Assembly (NCBI RefSeq): GCF_963678635.1
Contig: NC_087071.1
Span: 558,001 to 622,000, forward strand
From: Symsagittifera roscoffensis
Lineage: Eukaryota > Xenacoelomorpha > Acoela > Convolutidae
Direction: 5' to 3'
DNA length: 64,000 nt
The translations under genes and the position numbers were made by a program. Shown in pieces: positions 35,902-46,733 of this stretch. The notes beneath the pieces were generated by a model that did not search any database, had not been told where the DNA came from, and saw nothing but the letters and a program-made list of their open reading frames with translations. Numbering within the stretch: position 1 is the stretch's first letter; each line of letters starts with the position of its first letter.

Positions 35902-36226
35902 TGTCATTCGGCTTTTGTCACTGCTCCATCTCCTCCTCCTATGACATCGACTGTGAACTCCTCGTCTCTGTGTCTTGTAACACATCGGTGGCCATTCTGA
36001 CGCTGCTTGTTGTCATTCGACTTTTGTCACTGCTCCATCTCCTCCTCCTGTGACATCGACTCTGAACTCCTCGTCTCTGTGTCTTGTAAACATCGGTGGC
36101 CATTCTGATGCTGCTTGCTGTCATTCGGCTTTTGTCACTGCTCCATCTTCTCCTCCTGTGACATTGACTCTGAACTCCTCGTCTCTGTGTCTTGTAACAC
36201 ATCGGTAGCCATTCTGACGCTGCTTG
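35902..36226 (-). repeat. 108-bp minisatellite, 3 copies (unit C)
   Basis: Three units, starting at 35902, 36011 and 36119. The minus strand is open through much of it (36202-35939, 87 codons), repeating the QRRGVQSRC and RRRRWSSDKSRM blocks. There is one more copy than in units A and B. Confidence 0.9.
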
Positions 36227-36229
36227 AGG

Positions 36230-39200
36230 TAGTCCTCCAACAACTCTGCTCTTCCACCCTATGTTTGCAACAAAGTAGAGGTTCTACACTCGTTTTCTTA
36301 TTTTGGGAGAAGATATTGTGGAGGCATCTTTCTTTAACATTTATTCTGTTTATCTCCCGTCGCCATCAATTGTTTTCAACGTCCTTTTCATGCGGTAGTT
36401 ACAGCATTCCGATGTGTCACGAAATCTCGCTTGAAAGCTCCTGATTCCATGTCCATCTGGTACGAACTGCACACTCTACTGTGCTTTGACATATGCTTTT
36501 CGGAATACTCGTACAAACATGCAGTCATGTTGGCTCGGAACTATGGCATCAGCCGTCTTCTGGCCATTATTTTTTTCCATCGAAAATGTTCAAGATTTTG
36601 CACATTGTTTCAAAATCTTTTAGACAATCTAGTTCTCCTAACTGTTCTTTGGTCGGTGCTTCCTGTTGATTGTTCTTTTTCACATGAGTTTCCAAACATC
36701 TAATCGCCATCATAACTTCAACTATCACTGTTGTGTGATGAGTCTTGTAAACCCATGTAGAGCAGCTTTCCTGAGTCCCAGATCAACACCAGATTACTTC
36801 GCCCAAGATTTCACCTTGTTGTAGCAAACAATGGCATGGGAACTCATTAAGTGTCAAGTTGATGCTTCTCCAATTTCGTTTTCCTGATGCTTCCAGCAGT
36901 GATTCTACTTCCATAATCACTCGGCGTATTTCATGACTATTGTCTAGGGCATTGTAATCCGTTGCAACTCCACACTGATCTCTCGGTTGCTCCTAGAGGC
37001 TGTAGTCAATAATTTGTAGATGATGTTGAGGTCACGCAAATTGCAATCTGCTATTAATTCTCTCTGCACAGCCTGCGTCACTCGCAATATCGAATCAGCA
37101 TTTGGACGTGGGTACAGGGATGGCTTCACTAACTGCCACATTAACATCAGGCTCGTTCTAAGTAACTCATATGGGATACTCAGCCCAAATTCCACTCTGT
37201 TGATAGATATCGGTATGGAAGGTCAGCTTGACCTGCTTAGTTGCCGAATTTTTTATAATCGAAATAGGCGAGACAGTTTGCTCAATCGAAGTAACAATCA
37301 CGTGTATCCTCATTGATGAAAGGATTATATGCCATTACAACAACTCCCGACACATAGTGGTATGACTTCTTTCTGATTGGTCCACAGTTTTCAATGGAGT
37401 TCAGCAGTGTCCCCAGCTATTATTGAGAAGCTTAAATGAGAAGCTTCGGATATGGTCGATCTTCTTCAAAAGTTCCAGTTCCACAGGTTCTTTCATACTC
37501 AATCGTAGTGGCTTGCTCTGGTGAACGTCCAACAGCGCTTGTAAGAGCAAGGTCTTGTCTAGGACACTGCCTTCTCTCAGCATCTTGGCACAGGTATTCA
37601 GCGCCGGTACCGATATTTGTTGAATCATGAACCGGACGAAACAGAGAGCGTCTCTCCATTTCGCAGACACTACCGCCGCTCCTTGAAAAATCATAAGTTC
37701 TCTCAAACTCGTCCTTACGAGTACCTTTTGCTTTCTTTGGAGTCATACTCTCCCATCGTCAGTCCCGTCATGCACAAAACATGTCTGAGTTGCTGCTCAG
37801 TTTTGACGTACGGTATTGCTATGAGAGCATGTATTTTTGGAATGGTTCGCTTTTCTTCTTCAAAATGACGTAGTACTACTAGTCTCAACGGCAAGCTCAC
37901 CAGTTGATCCATCGTTTCCGTGTGCATCTCAGAAAAGACTAACGTTCCATATGCTTTTTGCTTCATAGTCGCGCCCTGGATCATTTCTTCCAGGTAACAT
38001 TTCATGGCCTCTATATTTTCATGAGCAATTAGGTGTACTCAAGCTGAGTTCATGAGTTTATGTGTTCCATCATTTGAATGTATCCAGCTGCGCATTCGTC
38101 TACCGAGACTGTGTCCGATAATGTGAATTGGTTCTACTCCACTGGGGTCAATTGTCCTATGACGTTTCCCTTTTTGTGGTTCATGCATGATGGTTTGAAG
38201 TCCAGTCTTGTCTTTCCAGTTTTTTTTTAACATTACGTTGCTCCCCAACTTCACCTTCATAACATTGATCCTAATTACCTTTTTGATCGCATTGTTCCTC
38301 TTTGAGTCTTGAACAGGTATATCACTTCTTCGTTGCTTTCTTGGTGCGTCATCTTTATCAGAGACTTTGTCTCACTTTCATCAGTGGCCGAGTCAACTAG
38401 GAACTCACTCATTCTCCCTTCGCATTCGTCGAGTTTGTCAAGGATTTCTGGCATCAGAGGTCTGTTAGAACCTGTTTTCAGTATCGACTGGGTCATATAG
38501 CACTGAACTACTGTCCAGACCTCCTCCATAAGGGCAACTCTGTCCATACCACAGCCTGTTCCACTCTCATGATCTCGTTGGTGAACTTCCCACTCTTCTT
38601 TTGGCAGGGTTCCCAAGAAAGGTACTCGGGTTGCACTTTTTGTTCTTCTCCTGCGTGGAGACTCCGTTAAAAGTTATTTTATCGTGGTTTCCATCTTGCC
38701 AGGAGAGCTGCTCTCCGGTAAGTTATGGGCTGCAATCATAAAGGCTTAGGGAGGCTCCAGCGCAGAAGTTTAAACTTCCGCTGGTTCCGTCACCCTTCCA
38801 ACGATTCGTCTTCTTCCAAATAATGAAGTCCAGACTAGACGCACCATCTACTGAAGCTTTATCGTCGTCCCTCACTTGTTCGGGATCCTGCTCCATTAGT
38901 TCCCACCGGTTGACGGTCTTCTTTCTCCTCATCTTCTCGCTCTCCATTCTTCTCTGACCTTGCTCCACGTTCATTGTTTCGGTTGGAAGATTTGACACGA
39001 CTAGTTTACCTACTGACGGGTCTTCAAGTTCTCTGAGTTGTATCACAATTTCTCTACAACCGAATGGCGCTAGAGCAGTCCTAGTCAGCAGTTTTCCAGT
39101 TTTTACCAACTCTGGTCTCACATTCGTTACACTAACAGTGCAGCTTCTTGGAAGTCTGTTTTGCCTCTCATTGCAATTGCTCCCAGGTTTTGGAGTGGCG

Positions 39201-40475
39201 GCGTTGCTCATCCTTCTCCTCGTCGACTCATCGAAACTTGCAAACTGCGTGTACTGCAGCACAGCAGCGTTTCTGCCTACGCAGCACGGGTCCATCGATT
39301 CGGAGAACTTTGCCATCTTTCTCTTGTTGATCTCAAAGGCTCTCAACCTTGGAGTGTCTACTACGGCGTCTGCTCCGAGCAACATCCTCCGAAATAAGAG
39401 AGATTCGGGTATTTCTTCTGATAACCTTTTGTAATTGCCCCAGTCTTCGGTTTCTTTTCTCACTTTCTGGTATCAGGCTATTAGTTGAGGAACTCTGCTT
39501 GTTTCGCCATTCATTTTGTCGTAAGATCTCAAATTCCATAGCTTCGGGAACACTTCGATATGACCTCTGTCCACTACGCCATTCGAATTTACTGCTGTCA
39601 TATCTGGCTCTGATATTTTCGCAAACAGCAAATACTCACTCATCGATTCGTGCAGCACATTCTGCTCCCACCAGTTGTGTGTGCTTCCGTCTATTACTGA
39701 AATCAGCTTCAGCTGCAACACCGACCTTCTGTAGGCTCGCATTTTGGCGTCAGGGAACACAAACGTCACTGCTGGACCGTAAAACACCGTCACAAGCTCG
39801 CTGACGCCCCTGATCTGTGCTACTGGATCTCTCCTCATATCAATGCATTAAGTAAGTTGATAAATAGGGTATGCCCTGTGCATAACTTCGCTCGTCATCT
39901 TCTTTTTTTATTGTCTTGTCTTCTCCGGTGCCGAAGCGATCTGTTGTAACAGGTATTGGCTCAGGGTATGCCTCGATTGTTATCTGTAACATCCTGTCTA
40001 TGAACGCCGCCGACTTCTCTCCTTCGTTAACCGACAAATCCATTTCTCTTACCAAGTAAGCGTGTATCTTCGTGATCATCGGTGGTCACCGCTCGAAAGC
40101 GTCTATGCCCAATGCTGCTATCCGAGGAGCCGAGTGCAGCCACTTGTTTGCCTCTTGTTTCGTTCGCAAACCCATAGCTTACGTTTCCTTGGCTTTCTTC
40201 CTCTTTGGTTTTTCTTCCTCATAGAACTCCATTCCTCTGAACTACGTTTCATTAGACATTTCCACTATCACTTGATGATCATTATCGATTCCTTGCTTCA
40301 CCTTGAGCTGCTTGCTGAACCCGGACAGATCTAATCCCAACACTTCGTCTAACACAAGCACGTGGACTGAATGATCTTTAAGACCCATCATGACTTTTGA
40401 TATATCTGACCATACTGCAGGTAATTCTGACCAAAGAGGTCTCATTTTCCTCGACAATTTCCCCATTTGGGGCAT
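36230..40475 (-). pseudogene. Large-protein relic, unit C
   Basis: Collinear with most of the 1815-codon ORF and nearly identical to unit A. Matches: a weak N-terminal E-V-L-G-L motif (40.37 kb), DRFGTGED (39.94 kb), YGPAVTFVFPD (39.78 kb), ESLLFRRMLLG (39.41 kb), ALAPFGCREI (39.08 kb), FLGTLPKEEWEV (38.62 kb), WRDALCFVRF (37.66 kb), LMWQLVKPSLYPRPNAD (37.14 kb) and SGAFKRDFVTHRNAVTT (36.44 kb). It shares the frameshifts and stops of units A and B, plus a private 18-bp in-frame deletion near 37266 that removes six codons found in A and B. The longest open frame is 246 codons (39463-38723). Confidence 0.8.
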
Positions 40476-40486
40476 GTATGATCACA

Positions 40487-43400
40487 TCATAATTCCTTAC
40501 TGAGGAAAGCGCTACTGAGAAAAGCGCTATCATTGCATACACAAACTCCAATCCATCCGGGAGGCGTGAATATCACGGGCATAACACAAACATTGGCTTT
40601 GACGTTAACTCCAGGAATCCGCTTTCTTTTAACACGTCCATGATCTCCCCATGGACTCCCGAATATCTTTGATTGCTGGCCATTGTCTGATTGGAATATC
40701 ATCGGGCATCCATGTCTTGCAATCCATGTCCTGATCAGATGATCGCAAAGCTCCTGGATTGAGGCAGTTATGCATAACACGGCCTCTGCATATTATCTGA
40801 AGCGATCGATCATCACCAAGACCTGATTATAGCCATTGTCTGTCATACATATCTTCTGGTACCACTTCACTTAACAAGGATGACTCGATTGACTATAATG
40901 GAAATCTCAACTTCCTAGGATCCTTCACCTGTTGGCATGAGAGGCATGCCGTAACCCACTTCTCGCACGGCTTCTTTATCCCAGGCCTCTCGAATTGTTG
41001 CAAAATTCTATGGTAAATTTTTTCAATTCCTTGATGGCCCATCTGATCATGTGATCTGAATAAAAAATCAGTTTGATAGAGTTGCGGCTACACCATCGCG
41101 TTGTATTTCTATAGGACCTTGTCCTCTTCACTTTTTTTTCAAGCAACGATCCCATCCTTTCAGATATAACCGTCCCTCTTTTTGCAAAAAGTACAGTCTC
41201 AAGATTCGGTAACTATCTTCTTTCAGATCTCATTTGTCTGGTGCCCCATTTTCGATCCACCTTTTCAATCTACTTGTCATGCGGTCGTTTCTCTTAGTTA
41301 ATCCGAGCGTCTGTACCTCGCCATCAAATATGTCTTCATGACTCTCAGGTGATTGTTCAACTTATCGAACTGATGCGCGTCATTCTCCGTCTTTACACAC
41401 GAAAGCTTTGCCAAGGGCTTTGTCTCCTGTTTAAATGGTTCTAGGTCAATTCTGATTGCTTCCTTCTGCAGTAAAAGGCTCATCGAACGTTTTGATACCA
41501 CTATCATCACCAGGTCATCTGCCGCGTTATCAAAAACTTTTTCCCTCGGTAACAGGTATCAATCACTTTCAGGGTTCTGATAGAACTGCTTGTTTGAATC
41601 TCAACCAGTATTGTGTGGATCACAAACTCTGACAACTCTGATCCCGTGCTCGAGTTTCTGTCCGAGTACGTGTCAATTTACGATCCCTTCGAGGTGTGTT
41701 CGACAGATGAGTCTGTCGTAGAGTATGTCTCCACGGCAGATTCTGATGTGCATTATCTACTCATCGATCCAAACTCCCCGGACAAAACTTTGTCCACCTG
41801 GTCTTGTCCATCTACGTATCCACTTCCTTTAAGACCCGACCTCCTGAAAAATTTTCTCGCTCCGAGTTTTTGACTCGTCTACTATCAGACCCTGATCGGG
41901 CGCCTCTAAAGTGACTGTCTTATTCCTAATCGCGACCTCCTGTTTTTTTTTTCATGTACGATATCCTCATTAAAATGCTTCGAGGAATTGACGATACTTG
42001 TTGTTGAACTACTGTCGTACACTCCCTTTCATTTTCTTTGTGTCGGTGTCTTGATGGTTTTAACCGTAACTTGTAACTGACTGTCAGGAAAGCTATGGCT
42101 GCTGCCCATTCACGGTCATCTCGAATCACCTCTCTCTCCAACAAGCCACCCAGCATCCGCATCTCCTCTGATGTGAACTGCACCGTTTTGTCTAGCAATG
42201 AGAGGCTCTTCATGTTCATACGAGAGAGTTCCTTTTGAACCCGGTTTGACCGTAGCAGCAGATCTAATGCACCTGGTCCTTCTTGGGAAAGATCTTAATC
42301 TCTGCCGCTTTCTCCAGTGGTAATTCAGGAATTCCTGCTTTAGGCTGTCTTGACTTGTCCAGCGATCTCGTCAAGGGAAGTGCTTCAAAAGTCTCATTGT
42401 CCAAAAATGAGAACTCTTCTTTGCTTTCTGCCTGATTGCCCTGCTTCTGTTCCAATCTGTCATAAAATTCGGTTTTCTTACTAAGGTTGTCAGCAATCTG
42501 TGCTCGACTATCATATGGTAGTTATCCAACCTGACTGTCCACTGACCAATTAAGCTTTGGTCCATCGAGTAAGTTTTCAACCAGAGTAAGGCTCGATTGT
42601 TCACTCGCAACTTAAAGGGCACTCCCCAAGAAGGCGCGATACTTCTCCACAAACGTGACTATAGCAAATGTTTCTGCTGTTGGTGCACCTTATTTCATCT
42701 CTTGTCGCGCAACGCCTTACTGCCGTGTGCATTGGGGCGGATAACTAATCTTCCTTTACGTTCTTGCTCCTGGTGCAGTATTCCGGAGATAGCTACAACT
42801 GAAGCATCAGTTTTGAAAACAAACATGGCTTTCTCCGTGGGTATTCCTAGCACTGGCGCTTCGCACAGCTCCCGCTTTATGTTCTCGAATGCTTCCGGCG
42901 CAATTTCATTCCTTCCGAATTTTTTACCCGTGTTGCTCATCATCTGCTGCATCGGGTAGAATTTGTCTGCGTATCTTTTTATGATCTCCCGATAATAAAT
43001 CGCAAGCTCTAGGAAGCTCATTAACTGTGTGTACGTTTTGGGGGCCTTCGATGTCAGCACAGACTCCCGCAAATCCGGATCCGCCCTAACGCCATTCTCG
43101 TCTACCATTCTTCCCAGCTACTTTATTGAGTCACTCAGGGTCTCAAATCTCGATGGGTTGCATTTCAGGTCAGCTCTCTTCATGCAGTCAAAGAACTCAT
43201 CGAGTCTTTCAATGTGGTCCTCCACGGTGGGTGTAGCTGTCTCTACGTCATCCACACAGCACATCACGAGATTTCCAGACTTCTTTGTTATGCTGGTCAA
43301 AGCCTGAGCCATCAGCCTTTGAATGGTGGCCGCCGAATTGCATAAGCCGAAGGGCATCCTCTTCCACTGGTACAAGCCTAACTCACATGCAAAAGCGGCC

Positions 43401-44626
43401 TTTTCTCTATACTCTTTTTTCGTAGCAGAACCTTACAGAAGGCATAACCCAGGCCCAGTAAGGTGAGAAGCTTCGCATCGCCAAGTTTCGAAAGGCATTC
43501 GTCTATGCGTGTTTTTGGGTAAGCGTCCTTTATAGTCACCGCGTTCAATTAGAAAAAGTCGCAGCAGAATCTTAGCTATCCTCCTTTCTTCTTGCTCATG
43601 ACAACCCCACAAGTCCAAGGTGACTTCGAGGGTTCTATCATGTCGTATTCGAGCAGCATTTCTATTCTCGCTCTGCACATCTCCGTTTTATGAGGTGTCA
43701 TTCGCCTCGCTCCATCCCTGCCAGAACGGAATCTTCTTCTAGTTCATTCTCTACTCAACAAAATTACAACAACCAATATATGCTTTATGTTTTGAAAAAA
43801 AACGTTTCCCTCCCCTATCCTACTTTTTAGTTGCTCTAACTCCGGGAAGACAGGTTTCTTTGATTCTATTTCATATGACGAGGTGCATTCCGGGTTCGAG
43901 CAGCTTTTGATTTGGTCCGTAGACTTTCACGAAACGCCCGTGACATTTCCTTATTCGAATGCCACCCGTTGTTAACAAGGCTCGCACAGCTCTCAATTCA
44001 GTGCGTGGCTCTGCTTTCCTCAGATAATCCAGATGCATTGTGGTAAACTCCGAAAGTTCACTTAGATTCTTGATTACCTGGTGTCCCGCCGCCGAGATTT
44101 TTGACTTTAGCTTGCTTCGTTGCGCACTTCGTGCACCAGGCTGTAGCTTGCTTCGTTTCTGTCCGGAAATCCAATTCAACTTCATTTTGAAACTACTCGG
44201 TGCGCTGTTCTCGAGTTCTCTCATTTTCGAGTTCGAGTCTAACTTTTTGTTCTATTTTCTTTTTCGCCAACTCCCTTTGAACTCTATTCAAGGCATCTCT
44301 TGCTGCAGCCTCATAGTCAATCTTAAAACCGTTAGCTGCGTTTTTAGCTCTGTTCCATTCGTTTCTTCGAGAGCGGGTTGTATCTCCTTCATAGTCAGCT
44401 CCTGCGGTTTCGCCTTTCTCGGTGCCTTGCTGGCTGTAACGCCTGATAGAGTTTCTTCATGCCCCGGATGCTTGATGTTAGCATCCCAAAATTGTGGGCT
44501 ATCTGATTTAAAATTGCCAAAGAAAGACCAGGGTCCGAATTTTGCAATTAATTCTCTTTTAAAATCTTCCTGATTTATATCCGACGTTTTTTCGTCTTCA
44601 AGGCTAAAACCGATCGCTTTTACCAA
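40487..44626 (-). pseudogene. Gypsy-type pol relic (pre-RT, RT, RNase H and integrase), unit C
   Basis: The fullest pol in the window. Minus-strand order: pre-RT readings (44626-44288 and 44224-43871), an RT fingers/palm region in shifted frames (43.68-43.43 kb), YQWKRMPFGLCNSA (43.37 kb), CVDD at 43258-43247 in place of YVDD, RNase H (43108-42695 and 42652-42371), a variable linker, an integrase HHCC domain (about 41.05-40.92 kb), and the core segment WIARHGCPMIFQSDNG (40.73-40.68 kb). No protease DTG/DSG motif or gag CCHC knuckle was recognised upstream of RT. It has multiple stops and frameshifts and cannot be functional as read. Confidence 0.85.
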
Positions 44627-44670
44627 AACATAGCCTCTAACTAATTAAAAACAAGTGAACTAATTAAACA

Positions 44671-44905
44671 GTGAGTGAAGCCTATATTGTGCCAATGAAT
44701 GCAAATTCCAGGTGTGATCGGTCATGGCAAACGCCTGTGGGAGTCATTACCCGCTACACATGTCAATGGTGGAAGCATCTAGCCACATAGTGATGATTGA
44801 CAAGACCTTCTCGGTACTCAAGTGTGTACGAGAATTCTAGCGAATTTGAAAAGCAGAGTACGAGTGTAAAGTACTCAATAACGCCCCAGCTGTGGACGAT
44901 AAAGA
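44671..44905 (+). pseudogene. Orphan fragment of the large-protein family
   Basis: About 235 bp on the plus strand closely match 19873-20215 of the 17.5-kb relic (shared runs include gtgtgatcggtcatggcaaa and gcagagtacgagtgtaaagt). They correspond to residues about 1403-1458 and 1497-1520 of the 1815-codon ORF (SEAYIVPMNAN, then YPLHMSMVEASSH). About 38 residues between the two parts are deleted. It lies on the opposite strand from unit C, immediately past its end, and is closer to the 17.5-kb lineage than to the array copies. Confidence 0.8.
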
Positions 44906-45031
44906 TTCTCCCGAAAGAAGATTCTCTGCTGGCCAATAGGCGTAAGATGAATCCCTGCGAGAGGCGAACTTGCTACCAGTATCATTTTATCCTCAACTGG
45001 TTGACCTTCTTTTCCTTTTTATCATCCACGA

Positions 45032-45063
45032 CTAATTGATGTGATAAACTTATTAAATAACTT
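45032..45063 (+). repeat. 32-bp motif shared with 53287-53318 (copy 1)
   Basis: ctaattg-tgtgataaacttattaaata-ctt occurs here and at 53287-53318 with two differences. Each copy lies just upstream of a retroelement (the SGNH/RT element here, the Jockey-like element there), so it may mark element or repeat termini. Confidence 0.6.
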
Positions 45064-45366
45064 CGTCTGATATGATACGCTCTTGCGTACGCTTGTAAGA
45101 ATAAAGCCCGGTGCGGGATTTTAGAGACAAACTCGTCAAGCCGCGATACACCCCCTCTACCCGGACATCTCCGCCGAAACCTCCACCCGTGAAAAACCAG
45201 GTTGTAATTGCTTTCATTTTTTTATTTGTTTTTTAATTGTATTTCTCCACAATCGATTTAATAATCTATTTTTTCTCTTGTTTTGCCTGTATTGTACCCT
45301 GTTCAGTGAAAATCCTTGCCGAAGTTCAGTCCGAAGTGGCTACCCAAGTGGAGTAGGAAATTGGTA

Positions 45367-45852
45367 ATGGCTACCTCAAGGACCAAGTACTGCAGCCCTA
45401 AAGATGTCGGAGCCACAGTTCACTCGTATAGAGGTGCAAAACTAGCCGATCTTGCCGCTACTGTCTCACGCTACCCATCGCAGAAACCGAACTGTGTTAA
45501 TATAGTAGCCGGCTTTAATGATAACCCATCTACGGTTTCAGACTTGGCTAATGATTGGATTTTTTTAATGAATTTGATAATTCATAAGTTTAACCCAAAT
45601 GTGCTTATTATCCCCAAAACCACCCTCTCTGCAAATAATCACTTCATAAACAGAAAACTTGATGCTTTAAGTAACTCTTTGTTTCGCCTTATTAATACAT
45701 TTTACCACTCAAGAATTCGAATTAATTCCCCCAATCTAAACGTTAATTTTAAAGCTAATCTGTTTTGTAAAGATGGTATTCATTTTTCCTTTTATGGCAA
45801 TAAAAGTTTCAGTTTTTTGCTCGCGCAGCTAACTTGTATATATTCACCATAA
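45367..45852 (+). CDS. SGNH/GDSL-hydrolase-like ORF of the retroelement
   Basis: An open frame from upstream runs to TAA at 45850-45852; the first ATG is at 45367. The order fits an SGNH hydrolase: a block I-like TSRTKYC at the start (the usual Gly-Asp before the Ser is Ala-Thr here), a block III G-x-N-D (AGFNDN) near 45.52 kb, and a block V D-x-x-H (KDGIHFSFYG) near 45.77 kb. Ser, Asn, Asp and His equivalents can all be found, but the changed block I makes activity doubtful. SGNH-like domains are known in first ORFs of some non-LTR retrotransposons, where the role is unclear. The frame continues past the stop into the PHD-like finger, so the stop probably splits a longer protein. Confidence 0.65.
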   Translation: MATSRTKYCSPKDVGATVHSYRGAKLADLAATVSRYPSQKPNCVNIVAGFNDNPSTVSDLANDWIFLMNLIIHKFNPNVLIIPKTTLSANNHFINRKLDALSNSLFRLINTFYHSRIRINSPNLNVNFKANLFCKDGIHFSFYGNKSFSFLLAQLTCIYSP

Positions 45853-46700
45853 ATTTACCCTCCTCGCTGCCAAATTAAGGCCGATCAAACGCACTGCCAT
45901 ATTTGCAAACGCCACCTCCGAAAAGGAAGCATATGGTGTGTAATTTGCAAAGCATACATCCATGTCTCATGTAGCGGGTTACAGAGCAAGAAATTTTTTT
46001 ACGATGGTTCCTCCGGCATACAATGCACTCCTGAGATCTTTGCAAAAGTGCCTAAACCCACAAACAGATCAACAAGCACAGCCCCCATCACAACTCAAAA
46101 AGAAACATCACCGGAAAACCTTAAACAAACGCACTGCCCAACGCAACACAATCTTATCCATCGCACCCGGCAATCACTACAGCCCCCTTCGACCCCTGGA
46201 AACTTACTGACCAAGAACTTGAAAAGGAAATAAATGACATATACAAAAATGTCGTTGAATGGAAACTGCAATTCATTGTTCTAATCATGAACAAGCCCGG
46301 TTTCCAATTCATAGAATTACTGAACCAGCAGCTATTGTCACTAGTAGAAGAAACATCAAATTCTAACGTCGCAATGAAAGCAGCAATGATTCTCTCACAT
46401 CTGTTGCTCCCCAAAATTAAATCAGAAACAAACGGATCAAATTTCAAAACACTGAGCCGCCGCATAATTTTATGTAAGCAGTGCCTATTAGACGCACTTC
46501 TCACTGAAGCGAAAGCTCTCCAAATTAGACAAAACAGAAGAAGTCCGAAGTAATCGAGGAAGTTAAGCAATTTGATAAACTAATGAGTACAGGCAAAATA
46601 TCTGCCGCCATTGGTTGCCTTTCAGACAAGAAAATAAGGAGTAATTCCCCTAAACGAAGTCATTGAAGGAAAAACAGTCCTTAATATCCTGAAAGAAAAA
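45853..46700 (+). pseudogene. First PHD-like finger and helical segment (broken)
   Basis: In frame with the SGNH ORF but past its stop, HCHICK...WCVICKAYIHVSCSG (45.89-45.97 kb) gives a C-x2-C ... C-x2-C-x4-H-x2-C pattern typical of PHD-type fingers. The frame ends at 46233 and a helical segment continues in another frame (46287-46553; QLLSLVEETSNSNVAMKAAM, TEAKALQIRQNR), then in a third (KQFDKLMSTGKISAAIGCLS). The same finger-plus-helix order occurs again at 46734-47500 with related but clearly diverged sequence. This part is therefore the 5' half of one copy, cut off before its RT by the next copy. Confidence 0.7.
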
Positions 46701-46733
46701 GACCCCCAGCCAAATCAGCAAACACCAACTAAA

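Larger units (their letters stand above)
35862..44640 (-). repeat. Array unit C (about 8.8 kb), most complete unit
   Basis: Starts at the same ttctaaatcc point as units A and B and continues past their RNase H breakpoint, so it carries RT and pre-RT sequence, integrase, the large-protein relic and a three-copy minisatellite. Unit A matches it at an offset of about 13455-13459 and unit B at 9514. It ends near 44640 in AT-rich sequence, after a pre-RT open frame (44626-44288) and just before an unrelated plus-strand fragment. Confidence 0.9.

Noticed and set aside
22498-44640. LTRs flanking the Gypsy-like units
   Set aside because: The sequence repeated between units is explained by the duplication junctions. 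I found no direct terminal repeat with TG...CA ends bounding a pol unit.
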